In this document: piece after piece, positions 33,445 to 33,503 of the stretch
Position numbering within the stretch: the stretch's first letter is position 1
Layout of the letters: each line of letters begins with the position of its first letter
Source: Spirochaetes bacterium ADurb.Bin110
Lineage (GTDB): Bacteria > Spirochaetota > Spirochaetia > Treponematales > Rectinemataceae
Direction: 5' to 3'
Assembly: GCA_002070755.1 (NCBI GenBank)
Contig: MWDY01000213.1
Span: 1 to 33,503, forward strand
Length of the DNA stretch: 33,503 nucleotides
Position numbers and translations under genes: made by a program
The notes under the pieces: generated by a model
The model's database searches: none
Seen by the model: only the letters and a program-made list of their open reading frames with translations
What the model was told of the DNA's origin: nothing

Positions 33445-33503
33445 TCATTCCTTTATTCCAGTCATAGCGATGCTTTTTACGATGTTTTTCTTAAAAAGAA
33501 TAT
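33445..33503 (-). CDS. Sugar ABC transporter permease, C-terminal end (partial)
   Basis: The minus-strand frame entering from the right edge reads ILFKKNIVKSIAMTGIKE and then TGA. This is the typical tail of MalG/LacG-type inner-membrane permeases, which end in a pattern like F-KGI-GAxKG. Only 18 codons are in the window, so the call rests on this tail, on the three-base spacing to the GH2 gene, and on the habit of such genes to sit together. Confidence 0.65.
   Translation of the reverse strand, partial: ILFKKNIVKSIAMTGIKE

Overview
The window is a mosaic bacterial chromosome segment. The amino-sugar operon and the two paralogue-rich sugar loci look like an anaerobic or fermentative carbohydrate-using bacterium. 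The mix of TRAP and ABC sugar uptake, a GPH symporter, a large lipoprotein with an LSGC lipobox and many decayed IS copies would fit a spirochaete such as the Sphaerochaeta/Treponema group, but this is inference and a Firmicute is not excluded. Base composition changes from block to block: by hand count a 60-base line in the amino-sugar operon is about 37% GC, while one in the glycosidase-like gene is about 60% GC.

Layout. (1) 165-9354, minus strand: a nine-gene operon read from a promoter at about 9450. The order is TRAP solute-binding protein, small permease, large permease, Gfo/Idh/MocA oxidoreductase, LarA-like (DUF2088) protein, NagB-like deaminase, SIS-domain protein, NagA-like deacetylase and a second SIS-domain paralogue. 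A divergent LacI-family regulator (9634-10713, plus) faces it. A 16-bp near-perfect palindrome sits exactly between the -35 and -10 of the operon promoter. The operon looks like an uptake and catabolic route for an acidic, N-acetylated sugar that ends at fructose-6-phosphate. No sugar kinase is present. (2) 10768-11959: two transposase relics placed head to head. (3) 11993-16151, plus: a large protein with weak similarity to the GH38/GH57-type glycosidase/deacetylase folds, followed by a GPH-family symporter. (4) 16263-18520: an IS21 IstB relic, a cation/proton antiporter relic, an orphan lipoprotein gene (minus strand) and an IS3-type transposase relic.

(5) 18542-29263, plus: six genes with junctions of 0 to 4 bases overlap and no gaps. 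They encode an SNF2-type helicase, a DUF4391 protein, an AbiJ/HEPN-like protein, a type III Mod methyltransferase, a Fic protein and a type III Res helicase-nuclease. This is a composite defence locus: a type III restriction-modification core joined to a second helicase module, with two toxin-like genes carried inside the same transcript. Only the target-recognition part of Mod and the HEPN gene are clearly AT-richer, as expected for exchanged parts. It is the best candidate for a little-described system here.

(6) 29461-30378, plus: a lone 3-hydroxyacyl-CoA dehydrogenase with its own promoter. (7) 30379-31611: decayed DNA holding a DUF4143-type ATPase relic and a cupin relic, each with both ends kept and the middle lost. 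(8) 31612-33503, minus: a family 2 glycoside hydrolase directly behind the last codons of a sugar ABC permease, so another sugar operon enters from the right edge.
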